The notes below the pieces were generated by a model. That model was given only the letters and a program-made list of their open reading frames with translations. It searched no databases and was not told the origin of the DNA. The position numbers and the translations under genes are program-made. This document shows, piece after piece, positions 54,493 through 64,000 of a stretch of DNA of 64,000 bases. The stretch comes from Azospirillum sp. SYSU D00513. Its GTDB lineage: Bacteria; Pseudomonadota; Alphaproteobacteria; Azospirillales; Azospirillaceae. The stretch covers positions 1-64,000 of the forward strand of contig NZ_JAFIQV010000015.1 of the NCBI RefSeq assembly GCF_017356015.1, read 5' to 3'. Each line of letters opens with the position of its first letter. The first letter of the stretch is position 1.

Positions 54493-57400
54493 CGGCCTTG
54501 GCCCGGGCGGCGGGGCGGCGGGTCAGCCGCTCGCTGACCCGCTCGAACAGGATGAAGAGCAGCGGGACGAAGACGATGCCGACGACCGTCGCCGCCATCA
54601 TGCCGCTGAAGACGGTGACGCCGATGGACCAGCGGCTCGCGGCACCGGCTCCATGGGCGACCAGCAGCGGCACCACGCCCAGGATGAAGGCGATGGCGGT
54701 CATCAGCACCGCGCGGAAGCGGGTGCGGGCACCCTCCACCGCCGCCTCGATGATGGGCTGTCCTTCCTCGCGCCGGGTGCGGGCGAACTCGACGATGAGG
54801 ATGGCGTTCTTGGCGGCGAGGCCGATCAGCAGGACGAGGCCGATCTGCGCGTAGATGTCGCTGGCCGTCCCGGTCACCCACAGGCCGAAGGCGGCCCCGC
54901 CGATGGCGACCGCCACCGACAGCACGACCGACAGGGGCACCAGCCAGCTTTCGAACTGCGCGACCAGGAACAGATAGGCGAAGAGCAGCGCCAGCCCGAA
55001 GACCACCAGCGTCTGGTTGCCGGCCTCGCTCTCCTGGAGCGACAGGCCCGACCATTCGAAGCCATAGCCCTGCGGCAGGGTCGCGGACGCGACCCGCTCC
55101 ATGGCGGCGAGCGCCTCGCCGGAGCTGGCCCCCGGCGCCGGCTGGCCGTTCATGGCGGCGGACGCGAACTGGTTGTAGCGGGACACGGCGTCGGGGCTCA
55201 GCACCGTGCGGATGGAGGCGATGCTGCGCAGGGGCACCAGCTCGCCGCTGGCGGCGCGGACGTGCAGCCGGTCGATGGCGTTGGCCTCGTCCCGGAAGCG
55301 CGCCTGGTCCTGCACCATCACGCGGAAGACCCGGCCGTACAGGTTGAAGTCGTTGACGTAGAGCGAGCCCAGATGGGCCTGGAGCGTGGAGAAGACGTCG
55401 CCCGGCGTGATGCCGAGCAGCGCCGCCTTGGTGCGGTCGAGATCCAGGAAAAGATGCGGCACCTCGGCGCTGTAGGTGCTGAACACCGCGCGCAGCGACG
55501 GATCCTGGTTGGCCGCGAAGAGCAGGCCACGCAGCGTCTGGGACAGCTCCTGCGGTGATTGTCCGCCAAGCGCCTGGAGCTGGAAGTTGAAGCCGCCGGT
55601 GGCGCCCAGCCCGGGGATGCTCGGCGGGTTGAAGGCGACGATGGTCGCCTGCGGGATGGCGGCGAATTGCGGCTGGAGGCGGGCCAGCAGCCCGTCCACC
55701 TGCTCGGCCGCGTCGCCGCGCTCCTCCCAGGGCTCCAGCGCCGCGATCAGCAGGCCGCCGTTGGAACCGGCGCCGCCCAGCAGGCTGAAGCCCGACACGC
55801 TGATCACGTCGGCGACGCCCGGCGTGTCCTGCATGATGGATTCCACGCGGTTCAGCACCGCCTCGGTGCGCTCCAGCGCGGCGGCGCTGGGGAGCTGGAC
55901 GTTGACGAAGAAATAACCCTGGTCCTCCGCCGGCAGGAAGGCCGAGGGCAGCGAACGCATCAGGAAGCCGGCGCCGGCCGCGATGGCGAGGAAGGCCAGC
56001 ATCGACAGGGCAAGCCGCCGCCCCATGCCGCCGACCAGCCGGCCGTAGCCGTCGCGCGTGCGGTCAAGCATCCGGTTGAAGGCGGCGAGCGGCCCGCGCG
56101 TCGGCATCTCCGGCCGGTGCAGCAGGAGCGCGCAGAGCGCCGGGCTGAGGGTCAGGGAGTTGATGCCCGAAATCAGGAAGGAGACGGAGATGGTGACGGC
56201 GAACTGCCGGTAGAGCTGGCCGGTGATGCCCGGCAGGAAGGCCACCGGCACGAAGACGGCGGCCAGCACCAGGGTGGAGGCGACGATGGGGCCGGTCACC
56301 TGCCCCATGGCGCGCCGGGCCGCCTCGGCCGACGACAGCTCCGGCTCCTCCTCCATCACGCGCCGGACATTCTCCACCACCACGATGGCGTCGTCCACCA
56401 CGAGGCCGATGGCGAGGATCAGCGCGAAGAGCGTCACCGTGTTGGCGCTGTAGCCGGCGGCGAGCAGCACCGCGAACACGCCGATCAGCGACACCGGGAT
56501 CGCCAGCGTCGGGATCAGGGTGGATCGCCAGTCCTGGAGGAACAGGTAGGTGACCGCGACCACGAGCACGAAGGTGATGCCGAGGGTGAGGACGATCTCC
56601 TCGATGGTGGCGTTGACGAAGCGGGTGGTGTCGAACACCACGGCGTAGTCGAGCCCTTCGGGGAAGCGTTCGGACAGGCGGGCCAGCTCGGCCTGGACCG
56701 ACTGAGCGACGTCCAGCGCGTTGGCGTCGGCGGCCTGATAGACGACGAGCGTCGCCGCCGGGTTGCCGTTCAGCTTGGAGGTCGAGCTGTAGCTCTGCGC
56801 GCCGAGTTCGACGGTGGCGACGTCGCGCACCCGCACGACGGCGCCGTTGGGGTTGGTGCGGACGATGATGTCGCGGAAGGCGTCCACATCCTCCAGCCGG
56901 CCCTGCGCCAGGACGGTGAGCTGCTGCTGCTGACCGGACGGGGTCGGCGGCGCGCCGATCTGCCCGGCGGAGGCCTGGACGTTCTGCTGCCGGATGGCGT
57001 CGACCACTTCGGTCGCCGTGACGCCCAGCGCCGTCATGCGGTCGGGGTCCATCCAGATGCGCATGCTGTAGGTCAGGGCACCCATCACCTGCGCCTCGCC
57101 GACGCCCTCGATGCGGGCCATCGCGTCGCGCAGGTTGATGCTGGCGTAGTTGCTGATGAAGACCGGGTCGTAGCGGCCGTCCGGCGAGAAGATGCTCACC
57201 GCCATCAGCATGTTCGGCGACTGCTGGCGCACGGTGACACCCTGGCGCGTCACCTCCGACGGCAGCAGCGGGGTCGCCAGCGACAGGCGGTTCTGCACGT
57301 TGATCGTGGCGAGGTCCGGGTCGGTGCCGACCTCGAAGGTCACGGTCAGGGTATAGGCGCCGGTGTCGGTGCTGGTCGAGCTCATGTACATCATGTTCTC

Positions 57401-57619
57401 GACGCCGTTCACCTGCGCCTCGATGGGTGCTGCGATGGTCTCGGCCACGACCTGGGCGTTGGCACCGGGATAGTTCGCGACGACCTGCACGGTCGGCGGG
57501 GTGATCGGCGGGAACTGGGCGACCGGGATGACGCGGATCGCCAGGAGGCCCGCCAGCACGATCACCAGCGAGATGACGATGGCGAGGTTCGGCCGCCGGA
57601 TGAAGAGCGCCGAGATCAT
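54479..57619 (-). CDS. RND multidrug efflux permease (AcrB/MexF-like, HAE1)
   Basis: A 1046-residue inner-membrane proton-driven pump, the usual HAE1 length. Twelve helices in two halves with two large periplasmic loops: [19 protein letters not shown] at the N-terminus, proton-relay region [20 protein letters not shown] near residue 400 (Asp pair), and second-half [16 protein letters not shown] near 920. Drug specificity cannot be read. The ATG overlaps the stop of the fusion-protein gene. No outer-membrane TolC gene is in the cluster, so a channel encoded elsewhere is needed. Confidence 0.94.
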   Translation of the reverse strand: MISALFIRRPNLAIVISLVIVLAGLLAIRVIPVAQFPPITPPTVQVVANYPGANAQVVAETIAAPIEAQVNGVENMMYMSSTSTDTGAYTLTVTFEVGTDPDLATINVQNRLSLATPLLPSEVTRQGVTVRQQSPNMLMAVSIFSPDGRYDPVFISNYASINLRDAMARIEGVGEAQVMGALTYSMRIWMDPDRMTALGVTATEVVDAIRQQNVQASAGQIGAPPTPSGQQQQLTVLAQGRLEDVDAFRDIIVRTNPNGAVVRVRDVATVELGAQSYSSTSKLNGNPAATLVVYQAADANALDVAQSVQAELARLSERFPEGLDYAVVFDTTRFVNATIEEIVLTLGITFVLVVAVTYLFLQDWRSTLIPTLAIPVSLIGVFAVLLAAGYSANTVTLFALILAIGLVVDDAIVVVENVRRVMEEEPELSSAEAARRAMGQVTGPIVASTLVLAAVFVPVAFLPGITGQLYRQFAVTISVSFLISGINSLTLSPALCALLLHRPEMPTRGPLAAFNRMLDRTRDGYGRLVGGMGRRLALSMLAFLAIAAGAGFLMRSLPSAFLPAEDQGYFFVNVQLPSAAALERTEAVLNRVESIMQDTPGVADVISVSGFSLLGGAGSNGGLLIAALEPWEERGDAAEQVDGLLARLQPQFAAIPQATIVAFNPPSIPGLGATGGFNFQLQALGGQSPQELSQTLRGLLFAANQDPSLRAVFSTYSAEVPHLFLDLDRTKAALLGITPGDVFSTLQAHLGSLYVNDFNLYGRVFRVMVQDQARFRDEANAIDRLHVRAASGELVPLRSIASIRTVLSPDAVSRYNQFASAAMNGQPAPGASSGEALAAMERVASATLPQGYGFEWSGLSLQESEAGNQTLVVFGLALLFAYLFLVAQFESWLVPLSVVLSVAVAIGGAAFGLWVTGTASDIYAQIGLVLLIGLAAKNAILIVEFARTRREEGQPIIEAAVEGARTRFRAVLMTAIAFILGVVPLLVAHGAGAASRWSIGVTVFSGMMAATVVGIVFVPLLFILFERVSERLTRRPAARAKAAPAE

Positions 57620-58791
57620 GGCTGGGCCGCCATCTGGTCCACGGCCGGGCTCGGCTGGACGACCATGCCCGGCCGAACCTTCTGCGCGCCGTCGAGGATG
57701 ACCGTCTCACCCTCCTGAAGGCCCTTCTCGACGGCGAGCATCTGCTCCATCTGCGCGCCGGGCTCGATGCGGCGCTGGGACACGCGGTTCTCGGCGTCGA
57801 GCACCAGGACGAAGCGTCCTTCCCGGTCCTGCTGCACGGCGGCGACCGGGACCACCGGGCGGCGTTCGGTCTGCTCCGGACGGATCAGGACGGTGACGAA
57901 CTGGCCCGGCAGCAGGGAGCGCTGCGGGTTGGGGAAGACGGCGCGGATGGCGATTGTCCCGGTCGCCGGGTCCACCCGGTTGTCCACGAACTCCACCCGC
58001 CCCTCCTGGGCGTAGTCCGCCCCGTTGGCGAGCCGCAGTCGGGGGACGTAGCGCTTCACCAATTCCTGAGGCGACAGCCCCTCATGCTGCTGCTGCACCG
58101 CCATCAGGTCGCGGTCGCTGACGGAAAAGACCACGCGGATCGGGTCGAGCTGGACCACGTTGGCAAGCGCGCCCGTGGAGGGCGTCACCAGGTTGCCGAC
58201 CGTGACGGCGGTGGTGCCGATCCGCCCGTCGATGGGCGAGGCGATCCGGGTGTAGCTGAGGTTCAGTTCCGCCGTCTGCACGGCGGCGCGGGCCGCCAGC
58301 ACGTCGGCCTGGGCGATGTCGCGCGCGGCGATGGCCTCGTCGAGCTGCGCCTGGCTGACGTTGCCGCGCCCGCGCAGCTCCTCCACCCGCTGATAGGACT
58401 GCTCGGCCTGGCGCAGGCTGGCCTCGGCGCGCGTCAGCTGGGCGCGGGCGGACGCCAGCACCGCCTCGTAGGGGCCGGGCTCGATCACGTAGAGAAGGTC
58501 GCCGGCCTTCACGTCCTGCCCGTCGGAGAAGGCGACCTCCCGCAGGAAGCCCTCCACGCGGGGCCGCGCCTCGAAGGACTGGATGGCCTCGATCCGCCCG
58601 ATGAACTCCGCCGTCGGCGCCACGTCGCGCGCCTGCACGGGTACGGTGGTCACGGCCGGCGGCGGCCCGGCGGGCGCGCCGGTCTGGGCGAGCACCGGGC
58701 CGCAAGCGATCAGGGCGGCCAGTAAGACGGCGGGGCCGGAGCGGAGAAGCCGGAAGGAGGTCCGAGGGGCGGGGGGCTTGCGGTGGGGCAT
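57616..58791 (-). CDS. RND efflux periplasmic adaptor (membrane fusion protein)
   Basis: A 391-residue MFP. An N-terminal membrane-type signal ([15 protein letters not shown], residues ~20-35) is followed by a lipoyl-like half, a long alpha hairpin near residues 100-190 ([21 protein letters not shown] and [21 protein letters not shown]), the second lipoyl half [19 protein letters not shown], and beta-barrel and membrane-proximal domains. Start at ATG 58791; the open frame goes to 58839. It couples the downstream permease to an outer-membrane channel. Confidence 0.92.
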   Translation of the reverse strand: MPHRKPPAPRTSFRLLRSGPAVLLAALIACGPVLAQTGAPAGPPPAVTTVPVQARDVAPTAEFIGRIEAIQSFEARPRVEGFLREVAFSDGQDVKAGDLLYVIEPGPYEAVLASARAQLTRAEASLRQAEQSYQRVEELRGRGNVSQAQLDEAIAARDIAQADVLAARAAVQTAELNLSYTRIASPIDGRIGTTAVTVGNLVTPSTGALANVVQLDPIRVVFSVSDRDLMAVQQQHEGLSPQELVKRYVPRLRLANGADYAQEGRVEFVDNRVDPATGTIAIRAVFPNPQRSLLPGQFVTVLIRPEQTERRPVVPVAAVQQDREGRFVLVLDAENRVSQRRIEPGAQMEQMLAVEKGLQEGETVILDGAQKVRPGMVVQPSPAVDQMAAQP

Positions 58792-58926
58792 CGCGGGCGC
58801 TCGTCTCCGGCGGGGAACATCGAATTCGGATCGCGGCAAAAAGGGGCGCGACCTGTCCTCAACAACGCAAATGCCGGTTCGGCTCCCGCGAATGGGTCTT
58901 AATCCGCCGGCTCAAGGCGCCGGACG

Positions 58927-60414
58927 TCACGGCGAGGGTGGCCCGGCGCCGGGCAGGCTGCCCTTCTCCTCGACGCGGGAGCGCAGATCGACCTCGCGCA
59001 GCAGGCTCCGCAGCAGCTCGTCGCCGATGCGGTCCTCCTCCCGCAGGGCGAGCAGGGCGCGCCGTTCGGCGTCGAAGCCGTTGGCGGCCTCCCCCTCCCC
59101 GCCCGCCGCTTCCCTGCCGCGGGCCTCGGCCATGGTGCGTTCGGCCAGCCGCTCCTCCTCATCCTCCTCCCTGTGGTCGGACAGGGCGGCGCGCCGGACG
59201 GCCGGGCGCAGGGTCAGCCCCTGGACCACCACCGAACCGACGATCACCAGCGCCACCACGACCAGGATCAGATTGCGGTCGGCGTAGGGCTGCCCGCCGG
59301 CGGCGTCGGTGGGGATCGACAAGGCCAGCATCAGCCCGACGACGGAGCGGGTCGAGGCCCAGGCGATGATCGCTGCGGCGGCGGCGCGCGTCGTGCCGGA
59401 CAGCGCCGTGGCGACCTGCGGCAGGGCCGCCGTGGCGTAGCCCACCGCGTATTGGATCACGAGCACGAGCAGGAGCAGCCCGGCGGCCGCCAGCGCCGCG
59501 GCCGGCAAGGCCCAGTCGCCCAGATCCCGGACCGCGCCCGGCATTGCCCGCCCGGCCAGGAAGAAGAGCACGGCCGAAAGCATCAGGCTCGCCTGCTCCC
59601 AAAAGGCCATGGCGGTGATGCGGGCCTCCGACGAGGAATGCGGCGCGCCCGTGCGCCGGTCGATGCGCACGGCGGAAATGACCAGGGCGGCGGTCATGAT
59701 CACAACGACGCCCTGCAACCCCGCCGCCTTCGCCAGCAGCGCGCCGAGATAGGGGGTGGCGACCGACACGGCGATCTCCAGCGGTGCCGGATGCACGCGT
59801 TCCCTCAGCCACACCATGGCGCGCCCGAGGGCGAAGCCCGCCATGATGCCGCCCAGCAAGTCGTAGGCGAAGCCGCCGAACAAGGCCGGCATGGAGGCCT
59901 CTCCCTCCGTCAGCACCCCCACGGCCAGCCCGAAGCCGGTGACCAGCAGGACGCGCGTCACCATCTCCCGCGCCTTCAGCGTGTCGGCGACGGCACGGGG
60001 AACCTTCGGGCGGCCCTTGGCCTCGTGGAACAGGCGCGTGTCGAACAGGGAGACCAGGATGCCCAGCAGCACCGCACTGGTCCAGGGCAGCTCCGGCAGG
60101 AGCAGCCAGGCCACGACCGACGCCGCCGCCGCGGTCGCCAGCGTCAGCAGCGCCCCCAGCAGGACGCCGGGCAGCAGCGTGAAGCGGAGCAGATGGTAGG
60201 ACACCCGCACGGTCGAGGCGTAGATGACCGGCGGCAGGAACAGCTCCAGGATGAGCTGCGGGTCGACCTTGACGGGCGGCAGGCCGGGCAGGAAGGCCGA
60301 CGCCGCCCCGGCGCCGAACAGCGCCAGCGTGTCCGGCAGGCGCAACAGCCGCGCCAGGACCATCAGCGGCCCGATGACGGCCAGCAGCAGGGCGGCGAAT
60401 TGGAGCGTGGTCAA
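58927..60414 (-). CDS. CPA1-type Na+/H+ antiporter
   Basis: A 495-residue cation/proton antiporter with about twelve helices and a ~90-residue charged C-terminal tail. Family segments are LILELFLPPVIYASTVRVSYHLL near residue 53 (read in part: ELFLPPVIYASTVRV), ILVSLFDTRLFHEAKGRPKVP near residue 120 where CPA1 members often have a transport Asp, and AIIAWASTRSVVGLMLALSIP near 345. The tail is rich in Glu/Arg. Ion specificity is unproven. Confidence 0.84.
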   Translation of the reverse strand: MTTLQFAALLLAVIGPLMVLARLLRLPDTLALFGAGAASAFLPGLPPVKVDPQLILELFLPPVIYASTVRVSYHLLRFTLLPGVLLGALLTLATAAAASVVAWLLLPELPWTSAVLLGILVSLFDTRLFHEAKGRPKVPRAVADTLKAREMVTRVLLVTGFGLAVGVLTEGEASMPALFGGFAYDLLGGIMAGFALGRAMVWLRERVHPAPLEIAVSVATPYLGALLAKAAGLQGVVVIMTAALVISAVRIDRRTGAPHSSSEARITAMAFWEQASLMLSAVLFFLAGRAMPGAVRDLGDWALPAAALAAAGLLLLVLVIQYAVGYATAALPQVATALSGTTRAAAAAIIAWASTRSVVGLMLALSIPTDAAGGQPYADRNLILVVVALVIVGSVVVQGLTLRPAVRRAALSDHREEDEEERLAERTMAEARGREAAGGEGEAANGFDAERRALLALREEDRIGDELLRSLLREVDLRSRVEEKGSLPGAGPPSP

Positions 60415-60456
60415 GGGCGCCCTCGCGTCGGGAACGGCAGCCCTGCAACATGCGGA

Positions 60457-60484
60457 CGCCCGGTCCGTTCCTGCGGACCGGGCG
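60457..60484 (-). terminator. Perfect 11-bp hairpin downstream of gcd
   Basis: CGCCCGGTCCG and CGGACCGGGCG pair exactly across a six-base loop, 20 bases past the gcd stop on the minus strand and before the antiporter gene. No clear T-run follows, but the stem is strong. Confidence 0.55.
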
Positions 60485-60504
60485 CGTCATGGGAACCAGG
60501 CGCC

Positions 60505-62856
60505 TTACTGTTTCGGCAGGGCGTAGGCGATGACGTAGTCGCCGGCCTTGGTTCCGATGGAGCCATGGCCGCCCGCGACATGGACGACATACTGGCGGTC
60601 GCCCGCCGTGTAGCTCATCGGAGTGGCCTGCCCGCCCGCCGGCAGGCGCTGCTCCCACAGCGTCTCGCCCGTGGTCAGGTCGTAGGCGCGCAGGTAGTTG
60701 TCGATGGCGGCACCCAGGAAGGCCACGCCGCCGGCCGTGATCATCGGCCCGCCGATGCCCGGCACGCCGAGTTCGATCGGCGGCAGCGGGACCGGGCCGG
60801 CGTCCCGCACGGTGCCGTTCTTGTGCTTGTAGGCGATCTCGCCGGTGCGCAGGTCCACGCCCGCGACGAAGCCCCAGGGCGGCGCCTGGCAGGGCAGCCC
60901 GAGCGGCGACTGGAAGGGCTGCATCCGCACGGCATAAGGGCCGCCGACATTGAGGTTCAGGCCCGCCTCGCCCGTGTTGACCTTCTGGCCGGAGCCGACC
61001 TGGTCGCTCGGGATCAGCTGCGAGGTGAAGGCCAGGTATGTCGGCATGCCGAACATGACCTGCCGCACCGGATCAACGGCGACGGAGCCCCAGTTGAAGA
61101 CGCCGAAATTGCCGGGATAGACCAGCGTGCCCTGCAGCGACGGCGGGGTGTAGCGCCCCTCGTAGCGCAGGGAGCGGAACTGGATGCGGCAGGCCAGCTG
61201 GTCGAGCAGGCTGACGCCCCACATGTTCGCCTCGGTCAGCGGCTCCGGCATGAAGGTCAGGCCGGAGACGGGTTGGGTTGGGGATGTCCGGTCCTCCGGG
61301 ATGGCGCCGCCCGGCGCCGGCACCTCGCGCACGGGGATGATGGGCTCACCGCTCCGCCGGTCGAGCACGTAGAGGTCGCCCTGCTTGGTCGGGCCGACCA
61401 GCGCCGGCACCGGCCCGCCCGCCGTGGTGATGTCGATCAGCACCGGCTGGGCCGGGACGTCCATGTCCCACAGATCGTGGTGCACGGTCTGGCGCACCCA
61501 GCGCACCTGCCCGGTCCCGAGGTCGAGCGCCACGATGGAGGAGCTGAAACGCTCCACCGCCTCGCTGCGCCCCATGCCGAGCTGGTCCGGGGTGCGGTTG
61601 CCGAGCGGGATGTAGACCATGCCCAGCGCCTCGTCGGCGCTGAAGATCGACCAGCTGTTCGGCGAGTTGGCCGTGTAGGTCTCACCCGGGCCGAGCGGCG
61701 TGGTGCGGTCGGGGTTGCCGGAATCCCAGTTCCAGACGAGAGCACCCGTGTTGATGTCGAAGGCGCGGATCACGCCCGACGGCGACTCCATGGCGTAGTT
61801 GTCGTTGACCGACCCGCCGATGACGATCAGCCCCCGTGCCACCACGGGCGGCGAGGTCGAATAGTAGAAGCCGCTCTGCTTGTTCGGCATGTTGGCCCAG
61901 AGATCGACCGTTCCGCCCTGGCCGAAGCCGGTGCAGACGGTGCCGGTCATGGCGTCGAGCGCGATCAGCCGGGCGTCGGCGGTCGGCAGGAAGACGCGCG
62001 CGGCGCAGGGCTGGCCGGACCGCGCGCTGTCCACGTGATAGGACACGCCCCGGCAGGTCTGGTGCTGCCGGTTGGGGTCGAGCTGGATCTTGGGGTCGAA
62101 GCGCCACCGCTCCTGGCCGGTCGTGGCATCGAGCGCGATGGCGATGTGGTGCGGGGTGCAGAGATAGAGCATGTCGCCCGCCTTCAGCGGGGTCACCTGA
62201 TAGGTGGTCTCCGCCACGTCGTCCGGGCCGCGGATGTCGCCCGTGCGGTAGGTCCAGGCGACCTCCAGCTCTCCGACATTCTCCGTGGTGATCTGGTTCA
62301 GCGGCGAATAGCGCTGCCCGTACAGCGTGCGCCCGTAATGGTGCCATTCGCCGGGCGGAACGTCGCCGGTGCCGGCCTGGGTGCTCGCGTTCTGGGCGGT
62401 GACGGCCTCCGTGTTCAGGCGGCCGGCCATGTCCTGCGGGTCGCGGAAGATCGACACGCCCGCGACCACCAGCGAGACGAGCACGGCGCCCAGAAGCGCC
62501 ATCTGCGACATCCGCTTGCCGGGAGCGGCGCCGGGGACCGGTACCGGCGTCGCCGGGCGCCCCAGCGCCCAGGGCGTCAGCAGCCAAAGCCCGAGCAGGA
62601 CGACCAGACCGCCGCGCGTGCCGAGCTGCCACCAGTCGAGCCCGACCTCCCACACGGCCCAGGCCAGCGTGCCCAGGATCAGCAGGGCGTAGACCAGCCG
62701 CGCCCCCGGCTTGCGCCGCAGGACGAGATACGCCGTCACGGCGAAGGCCACGCCCGCGATGAAATAGTACCAGCTTCCGCCGAGCGCGATGAGCCATGCC
62801 CCACCGATCCCGAGGAACAGCGCCATCGCGAGAAACAGTATCAGTGTAATGATCAT
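60505..62856 (-). CDS. gcd: Membrane-bound PQQ-dependent glucose dehydrogenase (Gcd)
   Basis: A 783-residue quinoprotein, close to the ~796 of the enterobacterial enzyme. Five N-terminal membrane helices (residues ~1-140) anchor it in the inner membrane. The rest is a beta-propeller PQQ domain on the periplasmic face: GEWHHYGRTLYGQRYSPLNQ near residue 178, YHVDSARSGQPCAARVFLPT near 275 and SGGV-type tryptophan docking segments. It also has ATPMSYTAGDRQYVVHVAGG near 745 and the C-terminal KAGDYVIAYALPKQ. It oxidises glucose to gluconolactone and passes electrons to ubiquinone. The PQQ synthesis genes are not in the window. Confidence 0.94.
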   Translation of the reverse strand: MIITLILFLAMALFLGIGGAWLIALGGSWYYFIAGVAFAVTAYLVLRRKPGARLVYALLILGTLAWAVWEVGLDWWQLGTRGGLVVLLGLWLLTPWALGRPATPVPVPGAAPGKRMSQMALLGAVLVSLVVAGVSIFRDPQDMAGRLNTEAVTAQNASTQAGTGDVPPGEWHHYGRTLYGQRYSPLNQITTENVGELEVAWTYRTGDIRGPDDVAETTYQVTPLKAGDMLYLCTPHHIAIALDATTGQERWRFDPKIQLDPNRQHQTCRGVSYHVDSARSGQPCAARVFLPTADARLIALDAMTGTVCTGFGQGGTVDLWANMPNKQSGFYYSTSPPVVARGLIVIGGSVNDNYAMESPSGVIRAFDINTGALVWNWDSGNPDRTTPLGPGETYTANSPNSWSIFSADEALGMVYIPLGNRTPDQLGMGRSEAVERFSSSIVALDLGTGQVRWVRQTVHHDLWDMDVPAQPVLIDITTAGGPVPALVGPTKQGDLYVLDRRSGEPIIPVREVPAPGGAIPEDRTSPTQPVSGLTFMPEPLTEANMWGVSLLDQLACRIQFRSLRYEGRYTPPSLQGTLVYPGNFGVFNWGSVAVDPVRQVMFGMPTYLAFTSQLIPSDQVGSGQKVNTGEAGLNLNVGGPYAVRMQPFQSPLGLPCQAPPWGFVAGVDLRTGEIAYKHKNGTVRDAGPVPLPPIELGVPGIGGPMITAGGVAFLGAAIDNYLRAYDLTTGETLWEQRLPAGGQATPMSYTAGDRQYVVHVAGGHGSIGTKAGDYVIAYALPKQ

Positions 62857-63004
62857 CGCCCCAGGCTCCCACTGCTGCCGGACAACGACGCGCCAACCCC
62901 GGCAAAGCCGGAACGTTCCACCATGGCGGCTATGCGCCGCCCCTATGGCTATTGATCAGTGACGCCGATTATTTCACTGCGTTCTTTGGTTGTCCTAGAA
63001 CGAT

Positions 63005-63033
63005 CCTCCCGCACGCAGCCAGAGTGCGGGAGG
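63005..63033. repeat. Perfect 10-bp hairpin in the gcd / DUF72 divergent region
   Basis: CCTCCCGCAC and GTGCGGGAGG are exact complements around a nine-base loop. It is 100 bases before the DUF72 gene and about 150 before gcd on the other strand, so it is more likely a regulatory or leader hairpin than a terminator of either. The remainder of 62857-63134 is promoter-like intergenic sequence without a gene. Confidence 0.45.
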
Positions 63034-63134
63034 GTCGGATGGAGACGGGCCGGAGGAAACATCCGCGTTGGTGCCGTGTTGGCCTGTTCCGTGACGGCCG
63101 GTCCGGAGAACGGCGCTTGAAGGGAGCAAAGGGC

Positions 63135-64000
63135 ATGTCCGACGCCATCCGCATCGGCACCTCCGGCTGGACCTATCCGACCTGGCGCGGGGCCTTCTAT
63201 CCGCCGAAGCTGCCGCACCGGCTGGAGCTGGACCACATCGGGCGGCTCTTCAATTCGGTGGAGATCAACGCGACCTTCTATCGCCTGCAAAGCCCGGACA
63301 CCTTCCGGCGCTGGCACGCCGAGACGCCCGAAGGCTTCCTGTTCGCGGTCAAGGGCAGCCGCTACATCACCCACCGCAAGCAGCTCGGCGACGTGGCGGA
63401 GGCGCTCGCCAATTTCCTCGCCTCCGGCCTGCTGCTGCTCGGCGGCAAGCTCGGCCCCTTCCTGTGGCAGCTTCCCGAACGCACCCGCTTCGACCGCGAC
63501 CGGCTCGCCCGCTTTCTCGACCGGCTGCCCGGGGACATGGAGGAGGCCGCGCGGATCGCACGGGGCTGCACCGCCATCGTCGAGGGACGGTCCTGGACGG
63601 AACCCGTCGCGCAAGGCCTCCTGCGCCACGCGTTGGAGGTGCGGCACCCCAGCTTCCAGGATCCCGCCTTCTTCGAGCTGCTGCGGGAACGCGGGGTGGC
63701 GCTGGTCAGCTCCGACGCACCCGGCTGGGAGCGGATGGACCGGCTGACGGCGGATTTCGCCTATGGCCGGCTGCATGGCGCCGAGGAGCTGTATGCCAGC
63801 GGCTATGGCGAGGATGCGCTCGACGGCTGGGCCGAACGGATCCGGGACTGGAGGGCCGAGGGAGCACAGCGCGTCTTCGTCTATTTCGACAACGACGCCC
63901 GCGTGCGCGCCCCCTTTGACGCGCTGTCGCTGGCCTCACGCTTCAGCAGCGGGAAGGCCCCCGACGAACCGCCTCGCCCGGCCCGCGCCGCGCCCGCAGC
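63135..64000 (+). CDS. DUF72 domain protein, 3' partial
   Basis: The open frame from ATG 63135 runs off the window end without a stop (288 codons visible). The start IRIGTSGWTYPTWRGAFYPPKL, then NSVEINATFYRLQSPDTFRRW near residue 40, EGFLFAVKGSRYITHRKQL near 67 and VYFDNDARVRAPFDALSL near 248 are DUF72 (TIM-barrel, YecE-like) segments. The visible part already covers the domain, with a Pro/Ala-rich tail beginning near residue 275. Function is not established in the family. GGGAGCAAAGGGC precedes the start. Confidence 0.85.
   Translation, partial: MSDAIRIGTSGWTYPTWRGAFYPPKLPHRLELDHIGRLFNSVEINATFYRLQSPDTFRRWHAETPEGFLFAVKGSRYITHRKQLGDVAEALANFLASGLLLLGGKLGPFLWQLPERTRFDRDRLARFLDRLPGDMEEAARIARGCTAIVEGRSWTEPVAQGLLRHALEVRHPSFQDPAFFELLRERGVALVSSDAPGWERMDRLTADFAYGRLHGAEELYASGYGEDALDGWAERIRDWRAEGAQRVFVYFDNDARVRAPFDALSLASRFSSGKAPDEPPRPARAAPA

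Noticed and set aside
59173..62955. 1260-codon plus-strand open frame across the antiporter and gcd genes
   Set aside because: Shadow of two clear minus-strand genes; composition rich in Arg/Gly/His/Gln with no domain.

Overview
This is a 64 kb, G+C-rich (by eye high 60s per cent) chromosomal segment from an alphaproteobacterium, most likely Rhodospirillales and Azospirillum-like. Three things support this. A GAAC-N7-GAAC SOS box, the alphaproteobacterial LexA site, lies upstream of an imuA-imuB-dnaE2 cassette. The D-tartrate dehydratase is of the rhizobial TarD type. Most loci are nutrient transport and oxidative catabolism typical of a soil or plant-associated heterotroph. I found no rRNA, tRNA or CRISPR array.

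Layout. 1-4.9 kb: end of a TctA-type transporter, then dgoK, dgoA, an SMP-30 lactonase and an SDR dehydrogenase (oxidative galactose/galactonate route). 4.9-5.7 kb: a DUF4160 / DUF2442-HTH pair resembling a toxin-antitoxin module. 5.8-8.5 kb: class II aldolase, 4-OT tautomerase, a DUF1640-like coiled-coil membrane protein with nested repeats, a ZIP-like transporter and a tiny protein. 8.6-14.1 kb: a hybrid histidine kinase with two kinase cores plus a response regulator, then an SbtA-like permease and a LysR regulator. 14.1-16 kb: a secreted protein and a TMEM43-like membrane protein. 16.1-21.6 kb: the SOS mutasome operon, with imuB interrupted by an in-frame TAG. 21.6-26 kb: ssuADCB plus a RutE-like flavoenzyme. 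26.4-28.6 kb: LysR and tarD, divergent. 28.7-36.7 kb: a sulfur block of SLC13 permease, Rrf2 regulator, FAD/NAD(P) protein and sbp-cysTWA.

36.7-38.6 kb is a sharply A+T-rich insertion. It carries one gene, an AIPR-family abortive-infection protein with a PD-(D/E)XK-like N-terminus, interrupted by one in-frame TAG. The insertion runs into the 3' end of glcF and appears to have replaced its C-terminal tail. It is the clearest horizontally acquired and defence-related feature here.

38.6-42.8 kb: glcDEF. 43-46 kb: RHH protein, GMC oxidoreductase with a subunit-3-like partner, and a VOC protein. 46.2-51.2 kb: MFS exporter, three envelope proteins and an LctP-type permease. 51.2-54.2 kb: a TakP-like TRAP transporter. 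54.5-58.8 kb: an RND efflux pair. 58.9-62.9 kb: CPA1 antiporter and PQQ glucose dehydrogenase. 63.1 kb to the end: a DUF72 protein cut by the window edge.

Working together: the ssu, sbp-cys, SLC13 and Rrf2 genes look like one sulfur-scavenging regulon, with shared promoter words (TCACGAC, CCCTATYTAT). Gcd, the GMC enzyme, GlcDEF and the dgo genes describe periplasmic and cytoplasmic oxidation of sugars and hydroxy acids feeding the respiratory chain. Coordinates, reading frames and stops were read directly. Functions are inferred from recognised family motifs without database searches.
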